In this document: in pieces, positions 5,327 through 7,225 of the stretch
Layout: each line of letters starts with the position of its first letter
Position numbering within the stretch: position 1 is the first letter of the stretch
Assembly (NCBI GenBank): GCA_903882335.1
Contig: CAIRWP010000223.1
Location: 1 to 7,225, forward strand
Direction: 5' to 3'
DNA: 7,225 nucleotides
From: an uncultured Opitutia bacterium
GTDB lineage: Bacteria; Verrucomicrobiota; Verrucomicrobiia; Opitutales; UBA953
Translations under genes and position numbers: made by a program
Notes under the pieces: generated by a model
Database searches by the model: none
What the model was told of the DNA's origin: nothing
The model's input: the letters and a program-made list of their open reading frames with translations, nothing else

Positions 5327-5353
5327 GGACGACCGGGGACGGTCAGCCCTACC
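5327..5353 (-). repeat. REP-like GGTAGGG hairpin element
   Basis: On the - strand GGTAGGG (5353-5347) leads into a 9-position stem, 5340-5348 with 5327-5335, loop GGGA on the + strand, with one mismatch and one G·T. It is nearly identical to the elements at 21-47 and 1666-1692 but inverted. Confidence 0.75.
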
Positions 5354-5360
5354 TGAAGGA

Positions 5361-5445
5361 GACAGAGTACAGATGACTGAGTACGGAGTGCTGAATCGAG
5401 GCGTACCTGAAGCCTCTTCAGCCCATCCGCCAACCGCCTTACCCT
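5361..5445 (-). repeat. GAGTACGGAGT motif and GAGG-stem module
   Basis: GAGTACAGATGACTGAGTAC (5365-5384) followed by GGAGTGCTGAA is a rearranged relative of 1495-1518. Positions 5398-5445 are the fourth GAGG-stem module: on the - strand GGCGGTTGGCGG, then GAGG (5416-5413) / CCTC (5401-5398) around 11 bases. It fills the space just downstream of the DUF2490-like gene. No T-rich terminator is seen there. Confidence 0.65.
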
Positions 5446-5465
5446 TAGGCACACCCTAGACCGTC

Positions 5466-6110
5466 TCAGTAATTCATCGAGACCAGGGCCCCGAGGACAT
5501 GGTAGTTCTGCCAAGCGGTGGCCCCGCGGGTGGTCCGCCAAAGGTAGAACAGCCGCAGTTCCGTACGCTCGCCGGGGCGCAGCGTCACACCCAGCGGGAT
5601 CAGCCGGTTCTCCGTGCAGCGATCCCGGTCGAAATCGTAGAAGACCTCGTTGCTCGCGTAGAGCCCGCGGAACAGCCCCTGCTTCCGGAGCGTCCAGTCC
5701 AGCTGCGGGCGGACGCGAAGCCGGAAACCATAATCGTCGCCGCCATCCCGCCAGCGCCACTCGAGCCGGTCGCGGAACGACAGCGTCCAACCCTCGGCCA
5801 GCCGGAAGGTCGGGTTCACCTCGAACTCGAGCCGGAGCCAGTCGGCCCGGGCCGTCTCGTCCGCGTTGATCGCCTCGAGGAAGGAGACGTTGAGCTGCAG
5901 CTGGAGATCGGGCCGGACGTCGTAGCGCACGCGCGGGCTGGCGATCCAGGTGTGCGTCTCGCGCAGGCCGTCCTCGAGGCGGAGGTCGAGGTAGTTGCCG
6001 ACGCTCCACCGTTCGTCGAGCCGGACCCAGAGGTTATGCTGGTACCAGCCCTGCGTGCCCTCGGCCAGGAGCGACAGCGGCAGGAGACAGAGCGCGGCGA
6101 GCAGACGCAT
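5466..6110 (-). CDS. DUF2490-like outer-membrane beta-barrel protein
   Basis: A 214-residue protein with a short signal peptide (about 1-16, MRLLAALCLLPLSLLA) followed by alternating polar and hydrophobic strands rich in Arg, Trp and Tyr. The order of motifs matches the DUF2490 pattern: W..H.LWVRLDERWSVG near 22-38, the strand pair LRLEFEVNPTFRL (92-104) and LSFRDRLEWRW (110-120), NEVFYDF (154-160), then ENRLIPLGV (167-175) and LRLFYLW (185-191). It ends in SMNY, an aromatic C-terminus typical of outer-membrane barrels. A specific function is not known for the family. It starts 17 bases after the stop of the PA14-like gene, so the two are probably co-transcribed. I see no Shine-Dalgarno sequence. 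The Cys at residue 8 is too early for a lipoprotein signal. The family assignment is by pattern memory and should be confirmed by a profile search. Confidence 0.78.
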   Translation of the reverse strand: MRLLAALCLLPLSLLAEGTQGWYQHNLWVRLDERWSVGNYLDLRLEDGLRETHTWIASPRVRYDVRPDLQLQLNVSFLEAINADETARADWLRLEFEVNPTFRLAEGWTLSFRDRLEWRWRDGGDDYGFRLRVRPQLDWTLRKQGLFRGLYASNEVFYDFDRDRCTENRLIPLGVTLRPGERTELRLFYLWRTTRGATAWQNYHVLGALVSMNY

Positions 6111-6127
6111 GGGCGAGGGGGAGTAGC

Positions 6128-7225
6128 TCAGCGCTTCGGGCCGCGGCTGCCGGCGGTGAAGATCGGACCGTCAAGGAAGGGCTTCACGCCCGCGGGCGCG
6201 CCGGCCTTCTCCATCAGCTCGCGCAGCTCGCCGTCGGGCTTGCCGACGAGGAAAACGGGCAGGAAGCCACCAGGCGGGAGCTCGCCACCCTTCTTGTGCC
6301 ACTTCGCCGTCTTGTAGTCGATCGTGAGGAACGCGCCGTAGGCCCCGCCGGATTCGCCGAGGAGGATCGTGATGTCGGTGTCGGTGGACGGGTCCATCTT
6401 GATCCAGTCGCCGTAGACGAAGTTGAAGTTATTGGTCGGCGCGCGGGCCGGGACGCCGGCGACCGGCTCGGTCGTCTGCTTCCAGTCGGCCGCGTAGTAG
6501 TGCTGGACCGAGGAGCCGGGCATGTGCTTCAGGCTGCCGTCGAGGACCACCTTGCCGTTGGCGATGATGATCATCACGTTGTCGCACCCGCCGACGAAGC
6601 GGAACTGGTCCGCGAACGGCGCGCGGATGCGGCCGCGGTAGACGCCCAGCCAGAGCACCGGGGCGACCTCCTTCTCGACGCCGAAGGCCTTGGGCGCCTC
6701 GGAGGCGCTCATCGTCGGCTGGAAGATGCCGTTGGCGGACAGCACGGCGTCGGCGTGGAAGAACTTGTCGAGCGCGCTGGTCGCGTCGCCGCGCGCCGTG
6801 ATCACCTTGCGGATCGCGCGGAAGTAGTCGGAGATCTCCTCGTCGGTGTAGCCGTAGGAGCTGACGCCCGGCTTGAGCGTGATGAGCGGCTTCTTGTCCT
6901 TGGCGCGCTTGATGTCCCAGAACTCGCCCACCAGGCCGTTGCCGATGCCGCGGCCGCCGAAGAGCGAGACGAAGTTCCGGCCATTGCCCACGCCGATGCC
7001 GGTACCGGAGCCGATCCCGCCGCCGGTGCCGCCGCCGAAGCCCTTGGAGGAACCGCCGCCCATCATCCCGGAGTTGAGCGACGCCATCGAGGTCGTCGGC
7101 AGGTCGGGGAGGGCGATCGCGGCGTTGGCGCTCTTGGAAGTGATGCGCGTCGTGGTCTTCGCCATCGACTTCGGGTTCTTCGGCTGCGCGCGCGTCTTGA
7201 AAGCCTTGGCCTTGTCGCCCGCCGC
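6128..7225 (-). CDS. PA14-like domain protein with Gly-rich linker (5' end outside window)
   Basis: The frame stays open to the right edge, so the start is probably outside the window. An ATG at 7165 exists, but the 20 codons before it (Lys/Ala/Pro-rich, DKAKAFKTRAQPKNPKS) read like a continuing linker. Numbering from that ATG: a Ser/Thr-rich stretch (1-33), a Gly-rich linker with GGG and GxG repeats (34-80), then a PA14-like region (79-215): LVGEFWDIKRAKDKKP opens it, and VLWLGVYRGRIRAP, DQFRFVGGCDN and GKVVLDGS (170-211) match the usual W.G.i..P..g.Y.F....D......G..v.D core. Residues 216-345 are a further mixed domain I do not recognise. The linker suggests an N-terminal membrane anchor outside the window, placing the domain in the periplasm. 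Probably in an operon with the DUF2490-like gene. No catalytic residues are apparent; a binding or scaffolding role is inference. Confidence 0.7.
   Translation of the reverse strand, partial: AAGDKAKAFKTRAQPKNPKSMAKTTTRITSKSANAAIALPDLPTTSMASLNSGMMGGGSSKGFGGGTGGGIGSGTGIGVGNGRNFVSLFGGRGIGNGLVGEFWDIKRAKDKKPLITLKPGVSSYGYTDEEISDYFRAIRKVITARGDATSALDKFFHADAVLSANGIFQPTMSASEAPKAFGVEKEVAPVLWLGVYRGRIRAPFADQFRFVGGCDNVMIIIANGKVVLDGSLKHMPGSSVQHYYAADWKQTTEPVAGVPARAPTNNFNFVYGDWIKMDPSTDTDITILLGESGGAYGAFLTIDYKTAKWHKKGGELPPGGFLPVFLVGKPDGELRELMEKAGAPAGVKPFLDGPIFTAGSRGPKR

Noticed and set aside
5446..5466. Intrinsic terminator after the DUF2490-like gene
   Set aside because: No stem followed by a T-tract on the - strand; only repeat modules follow.
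5499..6317. 272-codon open frame on the + strand
   Set aside because: Antisense shadow of the DUF2490-like gene and the end of the PA14-like gene, with no start context or recognisable domain.

Overview
The window most likely comes from a GC-rich member of the PVC superphylum, probably Verrucomicrobiota of the Opitutaceae type. I infer this from a very large secreted protein ending in a Pirellula/Verrucomicrobium-type CxxCH haem domain, from a DUF2490-like outer-membrane protein, and from intergenic DNA packed with short modular repeats. I see no rRNA, tRNA, CRISPR array, transposase or phage gene.

Layout. Positions 1-377 hold only repeat modules and a short promoter/operator region. A compact AbrB-type antitoxin (378-623) and a PIN-domain toxin (620-1024, GTG start, 4-base overlap) form a type II toxin-antitoxin operon on the + strand. 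A convergent small three-helix membrane protein (1122-1427, -) follows, with a double hairpin element between the two 3' ends. Positions 1428-2054 are again gene-free and built of repeat modules. A 1008-residue secreted cytochrome c / beta-propeller protein (2055-5081, -) is followed by a third repeat-filled spacer (5082-5465). Last come two closely spaced - strand genes: a DUF2490-like beta-barrel (5466-6110) and a PA14-like protein (6128 to the right edge, start outside the window).

How the parts relate. The cytochrome protein looks like a periplasmic oxidoreductase: a jelly-roll-like N-terminus, a sugar-dehydrogenase-like propeller, a helical region and a c-type haem domain. The DUF2490-like and PA14-like proteins probably form an envelope operon, but no sequence feature links them functionally to the cytochrome. 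The toxin-antitoxin pair is independent and has somewhat lower GC in places.

The most notable content is non-coding. A 235-bp direct repeat (21-255 and 1666-1900, no gaps, 199 bp of it about 94% identical) brackets the toxin-antitoxin locus and the membrane protein gene. All three gene-poor spacers are mosaics of a few modules: (i) a REP-like element with a GGTAGGG head and a hairpin whose sequence varies while pairing is kept, often with a second hairpin on the other side of the head; (ii) interleaved inverted repeats rich in GTTGA; (iii) a GAGG-N11-CCTC stem module present four times; (iv) degenerate CCTC tracts. This looks like a family of non-autonomous, structure-conserving repeats.
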